DNA from: Neocallimastix lanati (nom. inval.)
Taxonomy: Eukaryota; Neocallimastigomycota; Neocallimastigomycetes; Neocallimastigales; Neocallimastigaceae
Length of the DNA: 64,000 nt
Direction: 5' to 3'
Assembly (NCBI GenBank): GCA_016946835.1
Contig: JACVTC010000055.1
Location: 365,001 to 429,000, forward strand
A program made the position numbers and the translations under genes. This document shows positions 38,720-57,057 of the stretch, in pieces (the first letter of the stretch is position 1; each line of letters opens with the position of its first letter). The notes under the pieces were generated by a model. It ran no database searches. It was given only the letters and a program-made list of their open reading frames with translations, and was not told the origin of the DNA.

Positions 38720-39830
38720 TTTTTTTTTTTTTTGATTTTTAACCAATAGGAAGGTACCTTCCTATTTTAAAACTCGTATTCTAGTTTCCTTTATCTCCTT
38801 AGTTCAGTTCTTTACTTGCGCTTTTACTTGAATCAAATAAAAAGAACACTGAAGAAACTCAAACTGCTTTTAACCGAGATTTGTTTTGGAGTTTTTGGTT
38901 TGAAACCACTATATAACATATCTAAGGAACTACTTAATACCTCCAATATACCAAACTTAAATGTATGATTTTCATAATATCTTGATGGTGTAAATTTCTT
39001 TGGTTTAACAACAAGTGGAGCGCATTTACTGATTCTAAAGATCATTTCATTTTTGATACTCCATTCATGAGCTTTATTAATAGGTTTTTTTATGAGAAAA
39101 TTTTGAAGGGATCAACAAAACAATATCATCAGATCAAATATTGTCATAATATTTTATTGGTAAATGTATTAAATAAAATAGGAGATAAGGGTCACCTTTG
39201 GAGAACCCCACGATGTATTGGAAATTCTTTTGAAAACTTACCCTTAAAGTTTGTACAAACTTTTGAAGTAAGGTAGAGATTAGTAATAAAATGAAGGCAT
39301 TTATCATGAATGCCAGTATTATTAAGTATTTTTTTTTTGGTACATTATTAAGTAGAACTGAGTCATAAACTTTTTTAAGAGTCATGAAAACCAAAAAAAA
39401 AAAAAAAAAAGGTAAATTAATTGTTATATTTTCTTCTTTGGAAAATTTCACGAATGAAGGCAAATAAACTGATGCATTCTTCTATATTTCTAAACTCAAA
39501 CTGTTATGATCTAATAATTTTATGAGAAAATCAAGGATTTTCACCCTGACCCTTGCTTTAAGAAGCTCAAACTCTGCTCATGATAATAACATAGTCCGAA
39601 GTTCTTTTTGTGAAGGCAAATAAACTGATGCATTCTTCTATATTTCTAAACTCAAACTGTTATGATCTAATAATTTTATGAGAAAGTCAAGGATTTTCAC
39701 CCTGAACCCTTGCCTTAAAAAGCTCAAATTCTGCTCTTGATAATAACGTAGTCCAAAGTTCTTTTTGTGACTGGCACTTTAATTTTTAACAGAACCTTTA
39801 ATCCTATATAGATGAGTGATATCACAGTAA
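38720..39830 (-). pseudogene. LINE (non-LTR) reverse-transcriptase relic
   Basis: Minus-strand frames give, in order: RAEFELFKARVQG and FEFRNIEECISLF (about 39480-39740), KKVYDSVLLNN (about 39340-39375), the RT core RGVLQR-stop-PLSPILFN (about 39180-39225), and the post-RT segment SKCAPLVVKPKKFTPSRYY (about 38965-39030). These match the order of non-LTR RT domains: the FR..EE segment, F/Y-D catalytic-region entry, RGVxQG-PLSP block and K-C-rich segment. The YADD box itself is not identified in the decayed centre. Several stops, frameshifts and poly-A insertions make it inactive. Two other relics in the window (5.1 and 6.3-7.7 kb) share its sequence; a third is at 62.2 kb. Confidence 0.8.
39456..39769. 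repeat. Two tandem copies of a 156-bp LINE segment
   Basis: GAAGGCAAATAAACTGATGC starts at 39456 and 39612. The copies differ by only a handful of bases and cover the FRNIEE part of the relic. Confidence 0.9.
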
Positions 39831-40545
39831 TTATAACTACAATCAGAATGATTTCTTTTTCTTAGGAATTGAAACAATAGAAGTAGAATTTCTTTCATCA
39901 GGGAAGTTACCATCCCAAATTATATTAAAATATTAAAAAAAAGCATTTCGCACAATTGGAAAAAGTTTCTTAATTAGAATCATCTTAAGAAGAGGTGCTA
40001 CTCTCAGAAAAAAAAAAAAAAAGACAAATATGGTTACAGATTTTTTTAAAGCATTTTTTTTTTTAATTCTAATATATTCATCTAACATTCTTTCTATTAT
40101 CTACTTTTATTATTATTATTACAATTACAATTATTATATCATAGAAAAGCATAATGAATCAAAAATAATCAATTAATATGTTTTGTAAATATTTATAAAA
40201 AATATTAGCAACACCTAATTTTTTTTAAAAAAAAAAATATATATATATATATAATAATCAATATTTCAAAAAAAAAAATTTTTTTTATAAATAAATTTAT
40301 TTACATCAATTTCTTATTTTTTTTTATATAAAGAAAAAAAAAACTAATAATATGAATATAATAATTTAAAAAATAATTCTAAAAATATAATTAAACTATA
40401 AATTCCAATTTTTTTTTACGTAAATTAAAAATTAGGATAGTACTATATAAATTAATAATTTACAAGTCTATATAAGATATATTTATTACTAAATAAACAA
40501 ATTTTTGAATTAAACATGAAATTAAGCGTGATATTGAATAACTCT
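39831..40545. other. Intergenic region downstream of an M35 gene
   Basis: 39831-40020 is moderately complex and probably the decayed 5' continuation of the LINE. 40020-40545 is low-complexity A/T and includes the 3' UTR of the M35 gene. Confidence 0.5.
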
Positions 40546-42687
40546 TTAATTTGGACGTTCAACAACCTTGTCCTTGAATGGTTCAGCACGGAAATCAATG
40601 TTTTGATTTAAGAAATCTTCATCACTTCTCTTTTTCATGCTTGGACGTTCGACAACCTTGTCTTTGAATGGTTCAGAACGGAAATCAATGTTTTGATTTA
40701 AGAAATCTTCATCACTTCTCTTTTTTATACTTGGACGTTCGACAACCTTGTCCTTGAATGGTTCAGCACGGAAATCAATGTTTTGATTTAAGAAATCTTC
40801 ATCACTTCTCTTTTTCATGCTTGGACGTTCAACAACCTTGTCCTTGAATGGTTCAGCACGGAAATCAATGTTTTGATTTAAGAAATCTTCATCACTTCTC
40901 TTTTTCATACTTGGACGTTCAACAACTTTGTCCTTGAATGGTTCGGCACGGAAATCAATATTTTGATTTAAGAAATCTTCATCACTTCTCTTTTTTATAC
41001 TTGGACGTTCGACAACCTTGTCCTTGAATGGTTCGGCACGGAAATCAATATTTTGATTTAAGAAATCTTCATCACTTCTCTTTTTTATACTTGGACGTTC
41101 GACAACCTTGTCCTTGAATGGTTCGGCACGGAAATCAATGTTTTGATTTAAGAAATCTTCATCACTTCTCTTCTTCATAACTGGGCGGATGATAACCTTG
41201 TCTTTAAATGGTTCAGCACGGAAATCAACATTTTGATTTAAGAAATCGTCACTTCTCTTGAATAAACCTCTTCCCTTTTCATTAAGATAGTAAATACTAC
41301 TCATAGCAAAAAGACGGAAGGTATCAGCATTATTTGATGCTTGAGAAGCTGGCAAACGGCCACTTCCAGCTTCACCATAAGCGTAATCTTCAGTACCATG
41401 ACAATGGGTCATTTCATGAAGAACGATAGAAGCTCCTTCACTTGCACGTTGAGCAATAGTACCAAACATAGCTTCAGTAAAGAAGGAAGGACAAACATGG
41501 TATTCAACACTATTTAAGTAAGTCCAAGCTAATGCACCTTCAGAACAGGCTGTATCGGAAGCAGGTTCACAGTAAGCTGCAATAGTTGGCATATTATTAA
41601 CATTACCAAAAGTACGTTGAACTCTTGAAAGTACACTATTATCCTTAAAATACTTTAAAAAGATCTTATTATACATTTCATCTTCACTTTGATTATTAAG
41701 AAGGTATACAGCAGCAGCACGATAAATCTTAATATCTTCAATAAGACCTCTTAAAATTTCAGCTTCCTTTTGATTACATTTACCAAATCCTGTCATAGTA
41801 AAATCTTTAATTGGAAGAGAGGCAGATGTCTTAGATGAAGGTTGAGTTGATTGTGGATTTTGTGGTGTTTGAGGTGCTTGTGGAATTGGTGAAGATATTT
41901 CAGGTGGAACATTATTAGGACCTTGTGGTGGTACATTAGGTCCTTGAGGTGGTACATTAGATCCTTGAGGTGGTACATTAGATCCTTGAGGTGGTACATT
42001 AGGTCCTTGGGGTGGTACATTAGGTCCTTGGGGTGGAATATTATTACTCCAGATATCAATATCGTCCCATGAATTATCATTACCCCAAATACCTCCATCA
42101 TCCCATGAATTATCATTACCCCAAAGGCCTCCATCATCCCATGAGTTATCATTACCCCAGATATCAATAGGGTCTCTAGTATTTCCTGCATCTTTATCTT
42201 TATTCCACCAATTACCCCAATCCCACCAAGAATCATCATCATTATTAAATATATCTAAAATTCCCCCTAAACCACTTCCTTTATCACCGAATAAATCACC
42301 CAAACCACCACTACCAGTATCATCATTCCATAAATCACCCCATTGTCTCTTTTTCATATCTTTTATTCCAAAATCTTCTTTCTTTTCAACCATTTTAATA
42401 CATGGTATTTCATTTCCATCTTTATCAACACACTGTATTAAAATTTTAGCATTATAGTTAATTTTCAATCATTAAAAAAATAGAAAAAGACAATAAATTA
42501 ATAAATAATTTTTAATTATTAAAAAAGAAAATAAATAAATAAATAAAAAAAGTTACGGTCATTAAAAAATAATTAAAAAAAATGTTATTGATCAATTACT
42601 TACTTTCTTTTCTTCTCTAATAACTCCAGCATTAATTACGCTTGATAGTGCAATTAAAGATAAAATATATATAACTTTTTGCTTCAT
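40546..42687 (-). CDS. Secreted M35-family metalloprotease with eight Lys-Arg-separated C-terminal repeats
   Basis: Exons 42687-42604 and 42432-40546 (171-bp intron, GTAAGT...TACAG) give 656 residues. Exon 1 is a signal peptide (MKQKVIYILSLIALSSVINA) followed by GVIREEKK. The model starting inside the intron (MKINYNAK) is rejected because CVDKDGNEIPC follows a splice acceptor as in both paralogues. A MKKR site precedes WGD/WDD-rich repeats (GNDNSWDDGG type) and about seven VPPQGPN units. The catalytic domain has HEMTH at 367-371 and GTEDYAYG at 374-381. After GLFKRSDD come eight repeats of FLNQNIDFRAEPFKDKVVE, most ending in MKKR or IKKR before SDED. The array suggests release of about 30-residue peptides by a Kex2-type protease. 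Confidence 0.88.
40552..41255 (-). repeat. 90-bp tandem repeat encoding Lys-Lys-Arg-flanked peptides
   Basis: Eight units of 90 bp (30 codons); the unit next to the catalytic domain is diverged (NVDF, VIIRPVM). Its core DFRAEPFKDKV is shared with the 96-bp array at 18.5 kb, but the linker after the core differs (ERPSM/I-KKRSDED versus RPKENLVKRSGDD). Confidence 0.92.
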
Positions 42688-43332
42688 TTTATTAAAATAT
42701 TAAATTAAAATAATTACAGATTTAATACAATATTAAATATATTTTACAATATTATATACAAATTTTTTATGTTTTATTATATTTCTATATATTATTTATT
42801 TTGATATGTTTAAAGCTAATATATCAAAAGTAAATAATATTGTATATACAATATATAATTTATATGAGATAAAACACTTTTTTTCTTAATTTTATTTTTT
42901 TAATTATAAATAATAATATTGAATTTTTAATTATAAATAATAATATTGAATTTTTTATTAAAATAATATATTTTCTAAAATAATCTAAAATATTAAATTA
43001 TAATTAAAACAACCAAAAGAAAAAGAAAATAAAATATAAAATAAAAAGAACAAATTAATGTTTTTATATATTTTATTTTTCTTTAATTCCTTAAATTATT
43101 CAATATGTTTATTAACATATGAAAAGATAGTTAAGATTAATCATTAGCTTCAAAATATTTATTAAAGTTAATAGAATATTAAATAATTCATAAATTAAAT
43201 ATACTCTTATTAAATTAATAAATAGAATAAAAAAAATAATATATACTAATATAGAAAAGAAAAAAAAAATAAATAAATAAAAAAATAAAAAAATAAAAAT
43301 AAAATTAAAATTAATATTTTTTCAATAATACG

Positions 43333-43593
43333 TTGTTACACATAATCAATTTTATTATATATATAAACAATAAATATATTCCAATAATACAAAAATAATC
43401 ACTATTTATAAATTAAAAATTATAATTAATTTATTTTAGGTTGATCTAACCAATTATATTTGTATTAAATATGCCGTTATTTAATGTGAAAAAAAAAATT
43501 TAATTAAATATATAAGAAAACTAACAACTTGTATTTTGCGGATATTATTAAAGAATAAATTAATATCCGCAAAATAATAATTATGTGTAACAA
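43333..43593. mobile_element. MITE-like element with 14-bp terminal inverted repeats and internal hairpin
   Basis: TTGTTACACATAAT (43333-43346) is the exact reverse complement of ATTATGTGTAACAA (43580-43593). Just inside the right end lies a 16-bp perfect hairpin, TATTTTGCGGATATTA (43532-43547) and its complement (43561-43576). The 261-bp size and lack of coding capacity fit a MITE. No target-site duplication is clear. Confidence 0.5.
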
Positions 43594-43745
43594 TCTCTAA
43601 TTTGAGATTTCTATGAATATTTTTTTTTTCCTTTTATATTATACTATATTAACATAATCTTTATAGAATGATGATCATAACACAAAAACTAAAAAAAATT
43701 TATATTATTTAATAATTTTTAATAAATATTGTCGATCTATATAAA

Positions 43746-43921
<176 letters not shown>

Positions 43922-44106
43922 TATTCATTGATAGTATTACTAAATTATAATATTATTATCATAATACATCATTCATAAGTATTTATTTATTTATATTATA
44001 TATAGAAACCTATCTATTTTTATATTAATTAAAAAAAAGTATAAATAAATACAAGTTAGAATTTTTTCATACAAATTTTTCATCTATTAACTGAACTAAT
44101 AATTAA

Positions 44107-44110
44107 AAAC

Positions 44111-44175
<65 letters not shown>
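44107..44175. repeat. (AAT)n microsatellite
   Basis: About 23 perfect AAT units. Confidence 0.95.
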
Positions 44176-44177
<2 letters not shown>

Positions 44178-45231
44178 TTATTAATTTTGTATAAATCATG
44201 TATTCTTTATTATTTATTCATAATAAAAATTTAATTTTAATATTTAATTAAAATTATATTAGTAATACTATAAAACATAATTTAATATTAAAAGTTATAA
44301 TAATTAATGTAATAATTAATTATAATAATTAATAACAATAATTAATTATAATAACTAATAACAATAATTAATGACAGTAATAATAAAATAAAAAATTTTA
44401 ATAATTGAATACTTTAAAATAAAATAATTACATATATTAAAAAAATAAAAATAAATAAAATAAAATAATTATATATATTAAAAAAATAAAAAAATAATAA
44501 TAATTATTATTAATTATTAATTAATTATTTTTAAATTAAAAAAAAAAAAAAAAAAAAATTAATATAAAAAATAATAATAATAATAAATAGAAATTAAAAC
44601 TAATTTTCGTTTTAATTTATAAAAATTTAAAATTGTCAAAAAAAAAATTATAATTAAAATTATTTTAAATAAATTTAAAAATTGTCAAAATTATTGTATA
44701 AAATTAAATGTTAATGTTAATAACAATTATAAAATTGACAAAAACACTGTTAATAAATGTTGATGTTATTAGGAATTATAAAATTGTCAAAAATGTTAGT
44801 ATCCAAAATTTTACAATATTGATAGTAACAATATAATTGTCAACAAGATGATAAAATTATATTACTTCTTTAAAGTTATGAAAAGTATACGATATAAAGG
44901 TAAATGCAAACATTAGTTTATATTTTATATATTTATTAATTAATTAATTAATATGGTTGTTTGTTTCGTTTCATTTTTGTTTATTTTATTTTATTTTGTC
45001 TTCTTTAATCTTGCTTATAAAAATAATAATAATAATAATAATCAAATATTTTATTTTTAAAATTTTCATTTATATAAAAAAGATATTATTATTACAATTT
45101 TTGTTTATAAACTTTTTGTAATGACAGTATTTCAATTTATATAACTATAAGCATTTATTTCAAATTTATATATATTGAACTTTTCTATTTTTTTTTTTTT
45201 ATGAAATACTGAAATATTGTACATTAAAAAT

Positions 45232-45482
45232 AAAATGAGTGTCACTATTGCTATTAAATATTTATTAATATAAATAATTATTTTTCTTATTATTCAAAAT
45301 TAGAAATACTATTCTTCAAATTCTGTAAAAAAAAAAAAAAAAAAATTAATTATAAAAAATAAAATGAGTGTCACTATTGCTATTAAATATTTATTAATAT
45401 AAATAATTATTTTTCTTATTATTCAAAATTAGAAATACTATTCTTCAAATTCTGTAAAAAAAAAAAAAAAAAATTAATTATA
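45232..45482. repeat. 129-bp tandem duplication
   Basis: AAAATGAGTGTCACTATTGC starts at 45232 and 45361. The copies are identical except for the length of the A-run that ends each. Confidence 0.92.
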
Positions 45483-45624
45483 TCATATAATATAATATTT
45501 TTGCCGTTTGTGATTCATTTATATTTAATATAAGATGGATTATTATTACATTCTTTAAAAAAAATTTTTTGTAATAAAAAATTTTACCACTTAAATTTAC
45601 TTGTTTTTTTTTTTTTTTTTTTAA

Positions 45625-46078
45625 TATATTATTTATTATTTATTATTTATTATTTATTATTTATTATTTATTATTTATTATTTATTATTTATTATTTATT
45701 ATTTATTATTTATTATTTATTATTTATTTATTATTTATTATTTATTATTTATTATTTATTATTATTTATTATTTATTATTTATTATTTATTATTTATTAT
45801 TTATTATTTATTATTTATTATTTATTATTTATTATTTATTATTTATTTATTATTTATAATTTATTATTTATTATTTATTATTTATTATTTATTATTTATT
45901 TATTATTTATTATTTATTATTTATTATTTATTATTTATTATTTATTATTTATTTATTATTTATTATTTATTATTTATTATTTATTATTTAATTGTTAATT
46001 ATTAATTATTTATTATTTATTATTTATTATTTATTATTTATTATTTATTATTTATTGTTTATTTTATTCATTATTTAT
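45625..46078. repeat. Heptanucleotide satellite (ATTATTT)n
   Basis: About 450 bp of ATTATTT units with occasional 4-bp (ATTT) or 3-bp slips and one interruption (AATTGTTAATTATTAATT near 45990). Confidence 0.93.
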
Positions 46079-46498
46079 TTCTTTTTTTTTTATGTTAATT
46101 AAATAATAAATAAAGTGTGTATGAGAAAAAATTTTTTGATGTTCAAAATATCAAATAACAAAAAAAATTTAACCCAATTTATTCAGATTAATTAAATATT
46201 AATTAAATATTGATATTAAATTATTAATTAAAGTTTATTTATTAATATTTATTATTTAGAAATTGGTAATATTACAAAGATAACAAATGTTTGACAAAAT
46301 TGTATTTGGATGCCAAAACATACTAAAACTAGTACAAAACTAGTTTCAAATTAGCTAGTTAAATTCATATGGTTTTATACAAAAAATAGCACAAAACGGC
46401 ATTCAAACACATTAACTATATACTGCTATATGATTAGTTTAGTTAATATAAATATATAAACAATATAGCTAAAGCATATATAAATATAACTAGTTTAG

Positions 46499-46835
46499 TT
46501 AATATATTAATATATTATTAACTTCTCCATTTTCTAGTGCTGTTTTACTAGCAATATTATCTTTCATAATTTTAAATGGTTTTGTTATATTGAGTAGTTC
46601 CATGTAAATATTTCTAATCCATGAAGTCTTCTTTACACATTCGCTTGTAGCAATATATTCGGCTTGGCAGTAGATGTGGTAACAAATGATTGTTTTTTTG
46701 ATTGCCAACAAATTGGATCCATACTCATTAGAATTATATATCTAGAAGTGGATTTTCTATCAACTGAATCTCCAGCATAATCCAAATCTGTATAAGTTAG
46801 TATTTCACCTTTACCTTTATATGTGATTTTGTAAT
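46499..46835 (-). pseudogene. Ty1/copia RNase H relic
   Basis: Minus-strand translation gives YTDLDYAGDSVDRKSTSRYI and PICWQSKKQSFV (about 46675-46800), then after a frame break QAEYIATSECVKKTSWIRNI and MKDNIASKTALENGEVN (about 46510-46665). This is the canonical copia order: D-x-D-x-AG, DRKSTS, WxSKKQ, AEY-A, W and DN-A-N. A frameshift separates the two halves, no LTR or integrase is visible nearby, and the element is a short remnant. Confidence 0.85.
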
Positions 46836-47082
46836 CTTTTTTTTTTATAAATAAAAGTATTTTATTCTTTTAATTAAAAAAAAATAAAAAAAAATATAAA
46901 TAATTAAAACTAATTTACTCATAATAAATTAAATAAATAATATATTATAAAATAAATTATTTATTTGAAAAAATTTTAACCATAGAATATATAATTATTT
47001 ATATTTATTTAAATATTTAATTAAAATGTTGTATTATAAATAGAAAAAAATATTAATAGTGAAATAAGTGAAACTAATCGAG

Positions 47083-47131
<49 letters not shown>

Positions 47132-47179
47132 TATTATCAAAAAATTTAAATTTAATTTTTCATCTTAAAAAAAAAAAAA

Positions 47180-47930
47180 AAAAAGAATAATTCTAAAGTA
47201 TATAAATGTACTGAATATAAAACTTTAAACAAAGGCAAATCTTTCATTATTTTAAATAATAAGAATGAAATTTTAAATTATGAAAGTTTACATAATCATC
47301 TTGATAAAAAATTTAATGCATCTATATCAATTGCAAATTATAAAATTAAAGATTAAATTAGAAAAAGTACAATTCCTTTGGGTTTAAAACCTAATCTTAT
47401 ATTTAATGAAGTTTCACAAGAAATAAGATTTATATATCTTGAATATTAAACAATTAAATCCCAAATAACATAAAATATAAATAAACAACTATCTCCTGAT
47501 GTAATAAAGTTTAATGAAATTCCTGATAAATCAAAATATCATAAAGCAGTAAGAAATGAGAAATTTATGATATTTAAAAATCCAAATTTAATAATCATAC
47601 AATCCCCATTCCTAAGCAAAATTATTTATGAAATATAATGAAGATAAATTACAAATGTTATTTTTTATATTTCACCAAAACTTAGTTATTATGTGTTTAT
47701 TATTAGAACTTATAATAAAAATTTAAATAGTTTTTACACTACTTCTTTTATAAAAGAAAGAAAAAGCTACTTATGAGATATTATTTGAATATTTGAATAA
47801 ATAAAAAAAAAATCCTAGAAAGAATAGCAATAATACTATAATTACTCTAAAAAAGTTTCATTGTGATTTCAAAAAAAATATATCTAGACAGAACAAAATA
47901 TTTTATACTTAAGTCATTTTAAAATTTAAA
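47180..47930 (+). pseudogene. MULE-type transposase relic, second copy
   Basis: Plus-strand translation parallels the 1-1242 copy: GKSFIILNNKNEILNYESLH and NH (from about 47233), then STIPLG and FNEVSQEIRFIYLEY, EKFMIFKNPNLIIIQSPF, an SPKLSYYVFIIRTYNKNLN segment, FYTTSF, and KKVSL/FHCDF at about 47850-47870. In this copy the phrase AAAAAGTTTCATTGTGATTT keeps the reading frame that is broken in the first copy. There are at least six stops and several frameshifts. It ends near 47930. Confidence 0.75.
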
Positions 47931-48054
47931 TATATACATATATATTTTAAATTAAGTTGCTTTTATTTTAAAATTAAAAAAAATCTTTAACCTAGTTTAA
48001 CATTATTTATTAAAATTATTTATTTATTAATTTATTTAAATTTTAAAAAGCCAT

Positions 48055-48078
48055 ATGTTCCGAAATGCAACACACTCT
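48055..48078. repeat. Candidate MULE right-end motif
   Basis: Contains CCGAAATGCAACACACTC, matching CCGAAATGCAACACATTCC at 48760-48778, about 130 bp right of the second transposase relic. Confidence 0.35.
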
Positions 48079-48365
48079 AAAAAAAAAATACTTAATTTTA
48101 AAAAAATATTTTGATAGTTTTTAAAATAATATTTAATAATATTTAATTTTAAAAATATATTTTAATACTTTTTGATATTTATTTACCAAATATGATGCGA
48201 ATATAAATAAATTAAACACATTTCCATATTACTTTTATTGAGGTATATTAAAATAATATTTTATAAAATTTAATTTTAAAGATATATTTTAATACTTTTC
48301 TTTAAAATAATAATAAAATTTTTAGTAATATCTAATTTTAAAGATATAAATTATATTTATGTTTC

Positions 48366-48436
48366 TAATTCATAACAATTTGTTCTTTTCCTTTATTTGC
48401 TTCATTTATTTCAATTTTTGGATTTTTTTTTACATT
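48366..48436 (-). pseudogene. MULE transposase 5' fragment, third copy
   Basis: Minus-strand reading NPKIEINEANKGKEQIVMN corresponds to the start of the first copy (NLIIDISESNKGKEQIIIN). Only this start is preserved. Confidence 0.6.
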
Positions 48437-48616
48437 TTTTAATGGTTAAAAATAAAATTATAATAATTTTTTATTTATTATTTATTCATTTATTTAATTA
48501 TTAAATTTTAGTTTTTTTATTATTAATTTTATTTAATGTTATTTAATTCTTTTTTTGTTTTTTTTTTTGAAGTAACAATTATTAATAAAGTGCTTAATGA
48601 AAAAACTTTTTTGATG

Positions 48617-48653
<37 letters not shown>

Positions 48654-48721
48654 ATTTCATTCATATTTTATTTAGTTATTTAGTTATTTACAATTATTAA
48701 AAAAAAAATTAAAAATATGAG

Positions 48722-48780
48722 GCGTTAAATTACAAATTAAATTTTTACATAATCACATTCCGAAATGCAACACATTCCTG
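48722..48780. repeat. Candidate MULE right terminal sequence
   Basis: GGCGTTAAATTACAAA...TTTTTACAT and CCGAAATGCAACACATTCC parallel the patch at 2058-2165 and lie upstream (to the right) of the third MULE fragment. Confidence 0.35.
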
Positions 48781-48988
48781 GAGAAGCACTTCGAGAAAAA
48801 GCGTATGAGAAAATTCTCAGCAATAATATATATATCAGAGCTCCATATTCGCTTATGTGAAAGGATATTAAAGTGTTGTGACTACTTTAATATTCCTACG
48901 TCTTGAGGAGGGGCTAAAGAGAGGTACAAACAGGAAATAAAAAAAATTCAAAGAAAATATCAATACACCAGCAAAATAATATTTATTT

Positions 48989-49036
<48 letters not shown>

Positions 49037-49118
49037 TTTCTTATGATTATTATATTATTATTATCGTTTAAACATAAATTAATATTTAATGACAATTTAG
49101 ATTAAAAATCAAATATTA

Positions 49119-49254
<136 letters not shown>

Positions 49255-50192
49255 TATTATTAATTATTATTATTAAAAAAATATAATTTTTTGTATTTTT
49301 TTTTTTTTATTTATTTATAAATTTTTAAATTTTATACATATTTATTTATTTATTTATTTATTTATTATTTATCTATATATTATTTATTTATTTATTTATA
49401 TTAATTTAATGAACTAATAATAAATGCTTCTAAAAATATTTTATGAAAGATGTAATGACACTAAACGGCTTGAATTCTATACAATTATAATAACTTCTGA
49501 TGGTTAGAATTATATTAGTAAAATTTATTGTTACAAAATACTACATTACTAAATAAATGAATAAATATATATACAAATAAATAAATGAATTTTTAATAAA
49601 ATTAAATAATATATTACAATAAAATATAAATAGATTCCACTTTCAACAATTGAAATAAATATATATAATGAACCATTTTAAAAATGTTAAATTAATAGTA
49701 AATAGATAATCCATTAATAAATATTAGTTCATAATCTAAAATTCTACTTTATTTTATGAATAAAAATCAAACTTTTGAATTTTTAATTTGTTTATATTTT
49801 ATAATATGTAAATAAATATTGAGTTTTTAATTTGTTTATATTTTAAAATATGTAAATATATGTAATTAATAAATATTATATTTAGTTTAAAATAAATTTT
49901 TAATTTTTTAAATTAGTTTTTTTTTTTTTTTTTTTTTTTTTTAAAGTTTAAATTTTAATAAATAATTTTTTAACTTTTACCTTTTGTATTAATAATAATA
50001 TATATATATATTATTTTTAAATTAAAAAATTTAATTAAAAAAAAAAAATTTTTTTTGAAACCATTAATAAAAAATTTTGTATAATAAATAATATAATTAT
50101 TAAATCATGATATATATTATATAATATATTTTTTTTTAAAGCAAGAACTAATTCTAATAATTATTATTAAGAAAAGATTATAAAAATATATA

Positions 50193-56183
<5,991 letters not shown>

Positions 56184-56417
56184 TTTTAATTATATTATAT
56201 ATTACAGAGTATTATATATACATTAATTGAATTTTCATTTTATTCAATTGTTTTATTTTTTTTTTTCCCAAAACTATAATACAGTATTAATATTTTATCA
56301 TGTATAGCATAAAATAGCATATAATACAAAAAAATAAAATAAAATAAAAAAATATTATATATATATATATTATAAAAAATTAAAGAATTAAAATATAAAG
56401 AATAAAAAAAAATTATC

Positions 56418-56448
<31 letters not shown>

Positions 56449-56698
56449 ATTATGAAAGGCTATAAATATAATAATATAAATAAATAAATAAATAAATAAA
56501 AAAAAAAAAAAAAAAAAAAAGAAAATAATAATTTACATGATATATTTAAATTTTATTATTTTATTAATAGTTATTATTCAAAATAATAACTATACATCTG
56601 ATAATAGAATGTTTTTATTTTTCTAATTTATTTCATCCTATATAAGTTTTTAACTTAAATTTAATAAATAAATAATTTAAAAAAAAAAAAAAATTTTT

Positions 56699-56729
<31 letters not shown>

Positions 56730-57057
56730 GATCTTCATATATTATTTTATTATATTTTATTATAATGTAATAGAAATATATATAAAATTGATAAATTATT
56801 TTAATAAAAAATATTATTTATTTTATATAATGTATTATTAGTATTAATAATAGTTGTTTATTGTAGTAGTACTTTTTATGTTATATCACAAATTTATTTT
56901 ATTAAAATTTATTGTAATTTTCTATATTTTAATTTATTAATTTATTTTTTATTATTATTATTATATAATTTTGATATTATTAGAAATTCAACTATTTTTA
57001 AAATTGTTTCTTGAAAATAAATATATACTATTAATTGATATGATAGGGTTTAATATT
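56184..57057. other. Convergent 3' flanking region
   Basis: Lies between the 3' ends of the CatSper-like gene (plus) and the small gene at 57058 (minus). A/T low complexity, poly-A (56495-56520) and poly-T (56700-56729); no other gene. Confidence 0.65.

Noticed and set aside
41793-42242. Second minus-strand ORF in the 40.5-kb protease
   Set aside because: Shadow of the WDD and VPPQGPN repeats in another frame.
42433-42468. Start at MKINYNAKILIQ for the 40.5-kb protease
   Set aside because: These codons are intronic; CVDKDGN follows a splice acceptor in all three paralogues, and exon 1 supplies a signal peptide.
49756-49807. Possible signal-peptide exon (MNKNQTFEFLICLYFII then GTAAAT) for the CatSper-like gene
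   Set aside because: No acceptor near 50193 joins it in frame without a stop, and the sequence is part of a repeated AT phrase at 49780-49850.
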